Positions 25,955 through 34,177 of a stretch of DNA of 35,223 bases are shown in pieces. This DNA is from Hyphococcus sp. Lineage in GTDB: Bacteria; Pseudomonadota; Alphaproteobacteria; Caulobacterales; Parvularculaceae. The stretch is from contig JAJFGD010000031.1 in the NCBI GenBank assembly GCA_021776315.1, positions 1-35,223 of the forward strand. The letters are read 5' to 3'. How positions within the stretch are numbered: the first letter of the stretch is position 1; each line of letters begins with the position of its first letter. Below the pieces are notes generated by a model. That model had not been told where the DNA came from. It did not search any database and worked only from the letters and a program-made list of their open reading frames with translations. Both the position numbers and the translations under genes were made by a program.

Positions 25955-26006
25955 AAACTGGCAGGGGCGGAGGGACTCGAACCCACGACCCTCGGTTTTG
26001 GAGTCC
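25955..26006 (-). other. tRNA-Trp 3' half; attachment site between the two elements
   Basis: Reading the minus strand: GGACTCCAAAACCGAGGG (anticodon loop with CCA), GTGGGTTCGAGTC (T arm), CCGCCCCTGCCA (acceptor and encoded CCA). This is a good tRNA-Trp 3' half. The sequence beyond 26006 is unrelated to a tRNA 5' half, so it is an attachment remnant and not a working gene. The integrase gene starts about 180 bases away, on the side expected if this is the end of the second element. Confidence 0.9.
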
Positions 26007-26015
26007 GAAAAAAGC

Positions 26016-26060
26016 GTTTCAATCCGTTTCTATCTGTTTCCATCTGTTTCCATCCGTTTC
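26016..26060. repeat. Phased decamer array beside the attachment site
   Basis: GTTTC occurs five times at exactly ten-base intervals (26016, 26026, 26036, 26046, 26056), with the spacer of the last four units reading close to NATCY. One helical turn per unit puts all copies on one DNA face. Position between the attachment core and the integrase suggests arm-type binding sites for the integrase or an excision factor. Confidence 0.75.
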
Positions 26061-26185
26061 ATCTTTTTCTCTTTTAAAACAGACATTTAGTAGCTCTGCG
26101 TTCGTTCAAACTCTATATTTTGGGCACGGTGCGAAAACGCACACCAGTGCATATGGATGCATTTGGAATTAAGGAAATTAATCAG

Positions 26186-27586
26186 ATGACAGAGTATAAA
26201 GAACAATCAAGGAACTCTATTGACACAATTAAAATGACTAAGGCAGCAGTCGACAGGTTGCTAAAGAGAGTCCAAAACTCGGCCTTAAAACCGCGTAAAG
26301 ATGGCACCATCGCCCGCTTCGAATCTAATCGCGATATCTATATTCGGGTTCTAAAAGACAGTTCCGACCTTACATTCTATAGTAGGAAGGCAGGCCCTCT
26401 TGGTCGTTGGACCGTTTGGCGGGAAAATCCCGATTGGATTTCCGAGCTCTGCGCAAAAGCAGAACGCAAAAATACTGGCAAGGTGGATACGCATATTGAC
26501 ACCAAAACAGCTGAGACTATGTGGGAACTATTTGAGCAGTATTTTTCATCTGACAAATTTCGATCCCTAAAAACCCATAGGGGAATGGCTGGTCAATTAA
26601 AGTTGCACTACTTGAACGTGTTTGGGAATACGCCTTGGAATGAAATTTCCCGTCGCAATCTATTGGAATGGCACCAAAATGTTGCATCAAAGAAGAAATC
26701 CAGTTCTGCGACTGCAAACAGAGTTCTGTCTATGCACTATGGTGGGATAAAATGGATCAAAGACAATCTATTCGACGATGGCCAATTCGCCTACCCACGC
26801 CTGCAAAAACAACCCGAAACACACACCAAACGACCTCCTCTCCCAGCTCTTCAGCTTCGTGCACTTTGGCACGCTAGCAAACAACTACCCAGCGAAAAAG
26901 CTGGGGCCATTATCCGGCTATTGATTCTTACAGGACAACGTGAAGGTGCAATTGCAGGTTTGGAATGGGATGATTTACGGAAGGAAAAAAATGGTTGTCA
27001 CGGGTGGCTGACCGTTCCTGCCATGCGGTCAAAGGGTGGATTTGAATATGAGATTCCGATAGCCCCAACCGCTTTAGAAATCTTAGAAGGTCTGTATGAC
27101 GAAGGCACTCATAAAGTTTTTGGAACGATTGATGGCAAAAACGTAAAACTCGATAACCACCATAAACTTTTGTGTGAAAACTTCATGCGAGGATATTTGC
27201 AAAAATATGGGCGAACAGACTCAGAAAAAACACTACAACCATGGTGTTTTCATAATATACGAAAGAACTTCAGAAACTTTTTAGACCAAGCTGGCGTTAG
27301 CCCCTACACCGCCGAGCCTATGATTGGACACAAGACAAAGTTTACTACAGGCGCTGAGGATGCGTATTTAACACGTGATCGATCAGATGATATGTTGGAT
27401 GCAATGTTCAAACTAGAAAAGTACATGATGAACTTGTGTGAGGGCGATATTTCATACGCTCGGGTGCCAGAGGAACGAGATCGCATTCCATTCAGAGAAT
27501 CGTTATCTGAAAAGTACGCAATAAACATAAATAATAACGCAAACGACAAAATTCTTGTTTTCAACCGAAAAACGGTTTTCCTCTAG
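26186..27586 (+). CDS. Tyrosine recombinase (site-specific integrase)
   Basis: A 466-residue integrase from the ATG at 26186, preceded by AAGGAA; the frame extends to a TTG at 26120, adding 22 residues. An N-terminal arm-binding region and a core-binding SAM-like domain (about residues 110-200) precede the catalytic domain. The catalytic residues are Arg252 in TGQREGAIAGLEWDDL, Lys283 in MRSKGG, His356 and Arg359 in FHNIRKNF, His382 in IGHK, and the nucleophile Tyr394 in EDAYLTRD. The set is complete. It sits directly beside a tRNA-Trp attachment remnant, the usual location of the integrase of a tRNA-targeting element. It should act by joining the element to the 3' end of tRNA-Trp. Its gene converges with the SIR2-like gene, 12 bases apart. 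Confidence 0.95.
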   Translation: MTEYKEQSRNSIDTIKMTKAAVDRLLKRVQNSALKPRKDGTIARFESNRDIYIRVLKDSSDLTFYSRKAGPLGRWTVWRENPDWISELCAKAERKNTGKVDTHIDTKTAETMWELFEQYFSSDKFRSLKTHRGMAGQLKLHYLNVFGNTPWNEISRRNLLEWHQNVASKKKSSSATANRVLSMHYGGIKWIKDNLFDDGQFAYPRLQKQPETHTKRPPLPALQLRALWHASKQLPSEKAGAIIRLLILTGQREGAIAGLEWDDLRKEKNGCHGWLTVPAMRSKGGFEYEIPIAPTALEILEGLYDEGTHKVFGTIDGKNVKLDNHHKLLCENFMRGYLQKYGRTDSEKTLQPWCFHNIRKNFRNFLDQAGVSPYTAEPMIGHKTKFTTGAEDAYLTRDRSDDMLDAMFKLEKYMMNLCEGDISYARVPEERDRIPFRESLSEKYAININNNANDKILVFNRKTVFL

Positions 27587-27598
27587 AACTGAGAAAAA

Positions 27599-28654
27599 CT
27601 AAATGTTATCAGTGAGAAGCGGCGCGTGATCCTTTAGAAGAGTATCGCAACCGTCGCTTGCACTGCCCATCCATACTAAATTTTTATTACTAGTATTAGT
27701 ATAAAAGGATTCTTGAATACGGTTCTGAAACGCAACTCGTTGTGGTGCTGGCACACCGTGTAGAGTGGCAAATACTTGTTGCTCGATCCCGCCAAGTTGA
27801 TTTGGCATTCCTCTTACATTTAGCAAAGCCATATTTTGTTTATGAAAACCGAATCCCAGAAATAGTATTTTTCGTGAATTGACCAGTCGCTCCTTTAAAG
27901 CCGGAGGCATCAAATCGTCGCTTGCAACTGTTGTTTCAGTGTAAACCTGTAAGTTTTGAGCCGCGCCCGAAATTAAATCATGACGAGGTGCCCAACAATT
28001 TCCCATTGGAATTGCTTCTTCAAACGAGTACTCACCAAGGTTGCCATACGGATGAAAACAACTCAGCGATCTCATGAGATCACATACCGTCCCATCGCTT
28101 AAGGCGTACGCGTCCTGCAATCCTTCCTTTAAGCAAGCATAGATCGCCCGATCATAGTTGAAATTTATGATTGTAATTCTCGAGAAAACCTCGGCACACC
28201 GACTTCGTGGAATCCCGGTAATCAGCATCTTGATCAAATGGTTAACCCAAGTTCCGTCTAAAATATCAATTTTCGCTTGTCGCTTTTCTTCGATTGTCCC
28301 GTCTAGAATCTTAGATATTTTTGACTCCTGCTCGGCTTTGGCAATCGAATAAGCAATCATCCACTTTCCCATCTTCACAATCTCTTCGTCTTCGTGAAAA
28401 CTACCTAAACAATCATCAATTGACCCAAAACGTCTCAAGGCATTTGCAAGAGCTATTTCCTTTTCGGGATTTCGTCTACCGAGCAAACTCCGAAAGGTCT
28501 CTCGAATTCTGTCGATATGAATAGGCTGCGGATATCGACTGGAGACTCTTTCAAGCTCTCTAGAGATGTTTTCTTTGAGTTTCCAACCTAACGGAAACCC
28601 CAAGTCAAAGCTGGATCCTGCACCCAATACAATTGTTGTTTCTGTCTCAAACAT
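27599..28654 (-). CDS. SIR2-like domain protein, probable NAD-targeting defence gene
   Basis: A 351-residue protein with features of the SIR2-like domain used by bacterial anti-phage systems: GAGSS (residues 11-15, where NAD-binding members have GAGAS or GAGxS), followed by GFPLGWKLKENI. NFNYDRAI (Asn164, Asn166, Asp168) corresponds to the TTNYD block. HPYGNLG (His201) is in the place of the catalytic histidine. ILFLGFGFHKQNM lies near the C-terminus. No extra domain is visible, so the sensor, if any, may be in the C-terminal third. Its location next to an integrase fits the cargo slot of mobile elements. Activity as an NADase triggered by phage is inferred from the family. No partner such as HerA is adjacent. 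Confidence 0.7.
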   Translation of the reverse strand: MFETETTIVLGAGSSFDLGFPLGWKLKENISRELERVSSRYPQPIHIDRIRETFRSLLGRRNPEKEIALANALRRFGSIDDCLGSFHEDEEIVKMGKWMIAYSIAKAEQESKISKILDGTIEEKRQAKIDILDGTWVNHLIKMLITGIPRSRCAEVFSRITIINFNYDRAIYACLKEGLQDAYALSDGTVCDLMRSLSCFHPYGNLGEYSFEEAIPMGNCWAPRHDLISGAAQNLQVYTETTVASDDLMPPALKERLVNSRKILFLGFGFHKQNMALLNVRGMPNQLGGIEQQVFATLHGVPAPQRVAFQNRIQESFYTNTSNKNLVWMGSASDGCDTLLKDHAPLLTDNI

Positions 28655-29047
28655 AATCCAACCAGCAAACGCTTCACATCCAATATTAATTTAGCCGCAT
28701 AATTGACTTAAAATAGCATCTGCGATTCTCATTTGTTTGCAATATGAGTTTTTTATGAACTTGCGAGAGTATTAAATACGAATTCACGCGCTCCAAAGGA
28801 GGTTTAATGAATTCCCATTGACGAGGACCTCGAAAAAAGTCAAGGCAAAAAATAAGGTCATAAGATACTGTAAAGACGAGGCCAATTACGTCGTTTGAAG
28901 GTAGTTCAGATGAAAAGGGGTAAAACCCGTATACTCATGGTTAAAGCTGTTGCCTTAAGACGAAAGCTAACGCTCGGTGTAATTTATGACAATGCTACTA
29001 GAAACTACACGGCGACAGATTCCAATAATTCCTATAGATTTTTAGCT
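28655..29047. other. Intergenic stretch with a strong orphan ribosome-binding site
   Basis: About 390 bases upstream of the SIR2-like gene. It contains AAAGGAGG at 28795-28802 followed four bases later by an ATG that opens a frame of only four codons (MNSH). A further plus-strand frame, 28895-29194, gives a Lys/Arg-rich product but overlaps the ankyrin gene. These may be remnants of a broken gene. Confidence 0.4.
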
Positions 29048-30766
29048 CTAACTACAGAATTGCCTAGCTTCGTAGAGATTCATCCCGCAGAATTGACCCA
29101 ATTCGAAACATGTCGTCAAATCATCAAAGCCGCTTGCCTTTGCATCTTTCAGCGCTTCTTCCAAAGTTCGATCATACTCAAATCCATCACATAGCTCCCA
29201 CTTACTTAAACCCGATCTACCTTCATAGATCCGTGCAAGGTTTTCCTTTTTTATGGGAACACCGTTTTTGACCAATTCTTTTGCCATATCTGAGCGTATG
29301 TCACGGGAGCGTACATCAGCAGCGGATTCACCATTAGAATCTTTATGCAGCAAATTTGCACCGCGTGAAACTAGAAGGTCCAACATTTCTTTACCATTTG
29401 CAGAAAACAAAGGTGTTTGGCCCTTTCCATTAACCCAGTCAACGCTAATGCCACGGTCTAACATCGCTTCCACAAGTGCCATCCGATTCTGCGCAACTGC
29501 GTGATCCATAATTGTCAAACCCTCATTGCTAAGAATCATCAAATTCCCTCCATACTCCTCCAATAGATAGAAATAGGCCTCCGCTTTCTCGACGGACCCC
29601 ACTTTGTGCTTACCAAGGAAAAATCCGGTCGACGGAGTGATTCCTTGATCGTCTTTCTGATTCGGGTCAGCGCCATTCTCCAGAAATAATCTGTAAATAT
29701 TTTTCGCAGAAAACTTTTCGTCGCCGCTCGTATCATCATTGCCATAACCAAAAGAAACATCACGAATTGGGCTTCGGCCAAATGAATCCTGTTTATTTGG
29801 ATCAAATCCCAATTTCAGTAGTTGTTGCAAAATTTCATACTCATTGATTTTGGCAGCGTAGTGTAGTGCCGATCTTCCAAATTCATCCTGTTTGTCGTTA
29901 AGTCGATACCCATGACTAACGAGCGACTGAAATATTTCATATCTTTTTGAAAAACTAGGATCAGGACCGAGCCCTATATGGCCGCAACTATCGCAGTTCT
30001 TGAGCAAAACATTTAACAACGACGTGGTCCCATCGTAGTCAAAAGAGGCATTCACATCTGCACCGTTTTCAATCAGCAACATTACGATCCGCCACTTTTC
30101 ATAGCTCTGGTCTTCCCCCTCGCCTGCAAGAGCGCAGCAGCCTCCATATGACGTCATGGCGAAAACCACAATTGGCACACTGATGGTTGGTGACGTGGAG
30201 ACCGCTGACAATGCAACATCAGCGCCGTTACTAAGCAGCATTCTGGTCATTGCCAATCGATTTGTTCCCGCAATTATCCCAAAACTCAGTGGCGTTCCTT
30301 CTCTGGCTAAGTAACCACCTATTTCAAACGGATCATCCACCGTCCTCAGCCTAGCTTTTCCAAACTGCATCCTGCTACTAAATTTGCAGTTTAGCCTACT
30401 AATGCTATTTGGGTCGGCACCCATTTTTAAAAAATGCTCCGCTATCTCAACCCGACCCAATGCAGCTGAAAGGTGGAGCAGAGAGGTCTGTTTCGTAGCA
30501 CTAATGCGTGCATCAAGCCCCTCTCCTACAAGGGTAGTCCCACAATTTTTGAGCAAAATTTTGGAATTAGCCCTTGAACGACTATTTACATGCTGTCGAA
30601 CGTAATCAATATCGTTAATTAATACCGCTCGGCCAATGTCTGCATAATCCTCATCAGATACGCTGATCCCATTCGGAACATTAAGCGTCTGGGCCACAGT
30701 TGTCTGATAGCCCGAAGAAAGAAAAACCATTGTTGCAACAATGATAGTTTTCAAGAATATATTCAT
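29048..30766 (-). CDS. Secreted ankyrin-repeat protein
   Basis: A 572-residue protein with an N-terminal signal peptide (MNIFLKTIIVATMVFLSSGY, probably cut after TTVAQ). About eight ankyrin-type units follow. Clear ones read SLLHLSAALGRVEIAEHFLK, ALHYAAKINEYEILQQLLKL, DHAVAQNRMALVEAMLDRG and LLVSRGANLLHKDSNGESA. Each is followed by the usual G-A/F-DPN turn. Two are split by insertions. The C-terminal 70 residues hold four cysteines (LCDGFE, TTCFE, FCGMN, QFCS) and may form a small disulfide-bonded domain. It should act in the periplasm or outside the cell, binding another protein. It is probably element cargo; function unknown. Confidence 0.85.
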   Translation of the reverse strand: MNIFLKTIIVATMVFLSSGYQTTVAQTLNVPNGISVSDEDYADIGRAVLINDIDYVRQHVNSRSRANSKILLKNCGTTLVGEGLDARISATKQTSLLHLSAALGRVEIAEHFLKMGADPNSISRLNCKFSSRMQFGKARLRTVDDPFEIGGYLAREGTPLSFGIIAGTNRLAMTRMLLSNGADVALSAVSTSPTISVPIVVFAMTSYGGCCALAGEGEDQSYEKWRIVMLLIENGADVNASFDYDGTTSLLNVLLKNCDSCGHIGLGPDPSFSKRYEIFQSLVSHGYRLNDKQDEFGRSALHYAAKINEYEILQQLLKLGFDPNKQDSFGRSPIRDVSFGYGNDDTSGDEKFSAKNIYRLFLENGADPNQKDDQGITPSTGFFLGKHKVGSVEKAEAYFYLLEEYGGNLMILSNEGLTIMDHAVAQNRMALVEAMLDRGISVDWVNGKGQTPLFSANGKEMLDLLVSRGANLLHKDSNGESAADVRSRDIRSDMAKELVKNGVPIKKENLARIYEGRSGLSKWELCDGFEYDRTLEEALKDAKASGFDDLTTCFELGQFCGMNLYEARQFCS

Positions 30767-30989
30767 GTCAAACGACCCTTGAGATATAAACAGCTTATTT
30801 GATTGCCCAATAGATTTACAGCCAATTTAACCTCCTTCAAGATATATATCAGACCGCTTCGTCAAAGTAAAAGCTAGGGTGAAAATTTTGGAGTTAAGCA
30901 ACCGTTTTGAGTTATTTACGCTCAATCAGTTCAATTTTTTGCAGGCGCGAATAAAGATCCGCCCGCTAATTCTCGCAATCAATGCAATC

Positions 30990-32519
30990 TTATAGTGGAC
31001 CGCATTTACTACGGTGGAAAGTTGAGAACAAAAGATCCGTTACACCGCTTCTTATTGCATTTTGCTTATGCAAAACCGCCAAACCAAGCGCCAACGCCAT
31101 AACCATATCATCATGTTCAGGACTAACAAAAATAACGGTACCATCACTTCGATAATCTGGACGTAATGCTCCAATTTCTTGTTTTAGGTTTTCAGTGCCA
31201 GCAACGTCAGTTGAAATATAGAAATTTCCTTTGGCTAACCACTTGATTAGATTTTGTATCAGCCAATTTCGGGAAAACTTATTCCAGCGCTTTGAAGCTC
31301 CGCTCGTGATTATTGCCCTGTCAAACTTCAATGAATGATTTTCTTCTACGTTGTCACAGACTGGTGCCCCTACCCCGCTTGCATCAATGACCAGCTTTGT
31401 CTTCCACGTTTTGAAGTGTCGTTTATCCATGTAGTCAGCAATTGCTTGTGCTTGTTTGTTGTAATTCTGGTTTTTCGGCAAGATCACCAAATCGCAAACG
31501 ATATGTGTTTTCTTTCCATTCATTTCCTTAGTCATAATTGTGCAAATAACGGAACGGTCTTGTGATTTAGCAAGGTCGATACCGACAATGTATGAGTATG
31601 AAAATGGAGGCTTCGGTATTTCTGCACGTTTAGGTAATGGTGGGTTTTCACGACGGAAAAAAGAAAATTCATCACCTAAATCAAAAGATACATCCATTCC
31701 TATGATGTTATGTTCTGAATGAAACACAGACGATTCTTGGTCATACAAGGTGCCCATGGGAATAAATGTGTCGTCTAATACATCAGGATGGATAAGTAGG
31801 TCATTGTTTTCATCGAATGAACAACAATACTCCCTCTGATATGCCGCCTCCCCGATTGTTCGTCGCTCTTGTTCAAGGAAGTTATCAGGGATTCTGGAAA
31901 TCTGGCTGGCCGGAACCTTGATTTTCACAAAGTTATCATTGGCGATCCACTGTCGATAGAACCAACCGCGCGGACCTGACGGAGTGCTAAGGCATACAAG
32001 TTTCGAATTCGGGTTTGTCGCCAGCATTGGGCTTAGAGTTGAAAACAAGTCGTCATTGCAGAAAGCAGCTTCATCTAATATCGCCATATCGATTGCAGAG
32101 TATCCGCGTAACAAATCGGGCCTTGCGCCTGACAATCCAATGATACGGGACTTGTTTTTGAATTTCAGCTCAGAAACTTGGATTCTGAGTTCCGATCCGT
32201 AACCAGCCTGAATCATCAATTCAGCTATGCGTTTGATATTCTCCTTAGCAAGGCGTTCAGATGGAGCAACAACCAGTATCAGGCTTCCCGGACGTGTAGA
32301 TGCCCTTTGTGCAGCTGCTGCACATGCGGTGAGCGTCTTACCAGATTGTCTAGAACAGCAAATAAGATATTGGTTTTCAGTGAGGTTGAGTAGTTGCGTT
32401 TGCCATCCGTCAGGTACCAAATTATTGCGTTCGAAAATATCTGAAGCATTCAGAGCTCGCTTCAATCTCTCTATATTCTCAGGTGGTAATGGCTTTGATT
32501 TAACAGAATTCGATGACAT
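30990..32519 (-). CDS. Phage-type terminase large subunit (packaging ATPase/nuclease)
   Basis: The 509-residue protein has both domains of a TerL. The ATPase has Walker A CSRQSGKT (55-62), Walker B MAILDE (145-150) and the coupling motif LSTPSG (177-182). The RNase H-fold nuclease has Asp315 in IVGIDLAKSQDRS, Asp379 in LVIDASGVG and the HDDMVMALALG block near residue 478. All catalytic positions look intact. TerL cuts concatemeric DNA and drives it into a procapsid. It ends a tight three-gene block with two unknown genes. No portal gene follows downstream, where the next gene is the ankyrin protein. Confidence 0.9.
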   Translation of the reverse strand: MSSNSVKSKPLPPENIERLKRALNASDIFERNNLVPDGWQTQLLNLTENQYLICCSRQSGKTLTACAAAAQRASTRPGSLILVVAPSERLAKENIKRIAELMIQAGYGSELRIQVSELKFKNKSRIIGLSGARPDLLRGYSAIDMAILDEAAFCNDDLFSTLSPMLATNPNSKLVCLSTPSGPRGWFYRQWIANDNFVKIKVPASQISRIPDNFLEQERRTIGEAAYQREYCCSFDENNDLLIHPDVLDDTFIPMGTLYDQESSVFHSEHNIIGMDVSFDLGDEFSFFRRENPPLPKRAEIPKPPFSYSYIVGIDLAKSQDRSVICTIMTKEMNGKKTHIVCDLVILPKNQNYNKQAQAIADYMDKRHFKTWKTKLVIDASGVGAPVCDNVEENHSLKFDRAIITSGASKRWNKFSRNWLIQNLIKWLAKGNFYISTDVAGTENLKQEIGALRPDYRSDGTVIFVSPEHDDMVMALALGLAVLHKQNAIRSGVTDLLFSTFHRSKCGPL

Positions 32520-32526
32520 GAAAGAA

Positions 32527-32853
32527 TTACGCTCCCGACGGTTGTAGCGCGTCGTGTAGAGCCATCTTTGCTTCTGGATAGCCTTCTAGAGCATCCAAAA
32601 TTACGGCTGTTATGGAAGCTGCAGGATGATCGCCGTGGCTAGGCGTTGGCTTTTGGCGTTCCTGCAACTCCAAAAGAAGCCTGACAGTACTTTGTATTTT
32701 CTCTTCTATTCTCAAGTGCAACTCGTATTCTTCAGTTCTTTTGAACCGCGCTTGATGAAGCATAGTTTCTAAGCGCTCCAACTGATCTCTCGTTTTCTCT
32801 ATTGCTGTCGTCAGTGCCTGCCCCTGTACATCAGCGCTCGCTGTGTCCAACAT
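32527..32853 (-). CDS. Small coiled-coil protein upstream of terL
   Basis: A 108-residue, mostly helical protein. Residues about 15-75 (TTAIEKTRDQLERLETMLHQ and LRIEEKIQSTVRLLLELQER) form a likely coiled coil. Its C-terminal part (SITAVILDALEGYPEAKMAL) is a second helical region. It lies seven bases ahead of terL and three bases after the gene before it, so all three are surely co-transcribed. The place immediately upstream of terL is that of small terminase subunits, which are helical oligomers, but I see no helix-turn-helix; that role is a guess. Confidence 0.6.
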   Translation of the reverse strand: MLDTASADVQGQALTTAIEKTRDQLERLETMLHQARFKRTEEYELHLRIEEKIQSTVRLLLELQERQKPTPSHGDHPAASITAVILDALEGYPEAKMALHDALQPSGA

Positions 32854-32856
32854 TCC

Positions 32857-33657
32857 TTATTCTCCAGACGTTGGCGCATCTTGATCAAATGACATCTCTG
32901 TTTGAATCTGGTGTGGCAGCGCATCTTGCCCGAAAGCCTCGTAAGAGTTCTGGGCTTCAGACTGAGCCTGAGCCTCTAGCGTAGCGGGTTGGATGAAATC
33001 TTGATGGATTGTCGTTGATAGCGATGTTGCAGCGAGCTCAAGAGCACCATAGGCAGCGTTCATATCGTCACACAGAGCCTTGTCAGTAGACCCTAAAATG
33101 TTTTCAGCAAACAATGCATCCGCCTGATCAAAATGGTGTGACATGGCAACTGTGGGGTTTCTAGGACCCGTTGAGAGGGCATCAATTACCGCCTCATCTT
33201 TCGCCAACAAACAATCTGCCAAAAAGTTGTTTCTTGCCTGCCGTTCCATTCTCTGGAGCTCTGTTCGGATAGTTGATCGCCTCGTTTCTAATGCGGCATT
33301 TCTTGGCAACTTAGCTTCCTGAACCTTTATAGAATATCCGGTACCCGCCTCCATCAGTGATGCCTGCACATCAATAATTTGCGCCATCTGTTCCTTGAGG
33401 CGCTTGTTGGCGAACTGGGATATATTTATGAGCCTGCTAGCTTTCGGACGTGTCTCATCAGCATTTTGAGCCGCTGCAAAAGCCTCTAGCTGGTGTAATG
33501 TAGCGAATGAATTGTCCAATACATTTGCACATGACAACAAATTCTTGTTCCCAGTACGCATATCCGAGTCGTAGCTAAAATTATTCTGAATCTTGAAAAG
33601 TGAATCGTATTTTGTCTTGCTGGCATTTTTTGCCGGATCAATAATTTCAATTGTCAT
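32857..33657 (-). CDS. Helical protein of unknown function, first gene of the terL block
   Basis: A 266-residue protein without signal peptide. Most of it is predicted helical (KNLLSCANVLDNSFATLHQL, RRSTIRTELQRMERQARNNF, ALFAENILGSTDKALCDDMN). The C-terminal 40 residues are Gln- and Ala-rich. It opens the operon whose last gene is terL. I recognise no family. Candidates would be a packaging or head-assembly accessory protein. Upstream (33658-33854) there is a 7-base inverted repeat ATGTCGG/CCGACAT at 33711-33747 and a palindrome TTGACT-ACC-AGTCAA at 33786-33800 that could be a regulatory site. Confidence 0.6.
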   Translation of the reverse strand: MTIEIIDPAKNASKTKYDSLFKIQNNFSYDSDMRTGNKNLLSCANVLDNSFATLHQLEAFAAAQNADETRPKASRLINISQFANKRLKEQMAQIIDVQASLMEAGTGYSIKVQEAKLPRNAALETRRSTIRTELQRMERQARNNFLADCLLAKDEAVIDALSTGPRNPTVAMSHHFDQADALFAENILGSTDKALCDDMNAAYGALELAATSLSTTIHQDFIQPATLEAQAQSEAQNSYEAFGQDALPHQIQTEMSFDQDAPTSGE

Positions 33658-33785
33658 ATCTCTAAATCTCCATTTGGTACTCTTTCTCTTGAGTGGTTGA
33701 ATTTTGAATCATGTCGGGGACTCTGTGGGCTTCCTTCTCACCGACATAACATTTGGGGTGTAGGGGCTAGCAACCTCAAAACCCT

Positions 33786-33800
33786 TTGACTACCAGTCAA
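33786..33800. promoter_or_regulatory. Palindrome TTGACT-ACC-AGTCAA
   Basis: A perfect six-base inverted repeat with a three-base spacer, about 130 bases upstream of the terL operon start and 55 bases beyond the stop of the preceding minus-strand gene. Either arm also resembles a -35 element. It could be an operator or a weak transcript end. Confidence 0.3.
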
Positions 33801-33854
33801 GTTAGCTGACGGATTCATTGGGGTTGCACGCTGTCATATGCAATCCGACATAGT

Positions 33855-34118
33855 TCAAATGCATACTCGTAAGTATCGATTGCCACCGACTGTTGCCAAG
33901 GGATGGTTGCACTGAAACTTTCGCCTAACGACAAGATACCAGTCCTTAGGTAATTCCCGTCCAGTCAAAGGCGAGCTGATGACTACTACGTTACCGGCTG
34001 CAAAGCGTTGATAGACGGTTTCAGCCAGTACCCGAAGGGGATGACTTGGCTTTGACTGTCCGTAGAGCTTTTCAAATATAATGTATTTAGTGACTCCTTT
34101 ATCATTACCGTCCTTCAA
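33855..34118 (-). CDS. Hypothetical protein (87 residues)
   Basis: A short frame that starts at a TTG without a clear Shine-Dalgarno. The product reads KYIIFEKLYGQSKPSHPLRV, then VVVISSPLTGRELPKDWYLV and ends in RYLRVCI, a plausible small alpha/beta protein. No family is recognised. It lies 59 bases downstream of the HUH-type gene, on the same strand, and may belong to its transcript. It could be a chance frame. Confidence 0.4.
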   Translation of the reverse strand: MKDGNDKGVTKYIIFEKLYGQSKPSHPLRVLAETVYQRFAAGNVVVISSPLTGRELPKDWYLVVRRKFQCNHPLATVGGNRYLRVCI

Positions 34119-34177
34119 TAGAAGGCGGTTTCAATGCGTCTTTTAGTGTACCGCCGAGAAACACGGCGCGCACAACG

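Noticed and set aside
25955-26006. Functional tRNA-Trp gene
   Set aside because: Only the 3' half is present; no D arm or 5' acceptor strand follows on the minus strand.
26016-26060. CRISPR array
   Set aside because: The units are ten bases with no spacers; no cas genes are near. No CRISPR array is visible in the window.
28895-29194. Plus-strand basic frame of 99 residues
   Set aside because: It starts at TTG, overlaps the well-supported ankyrin gene by about 150 bases and has no recognisable domain. It may be a remnant.
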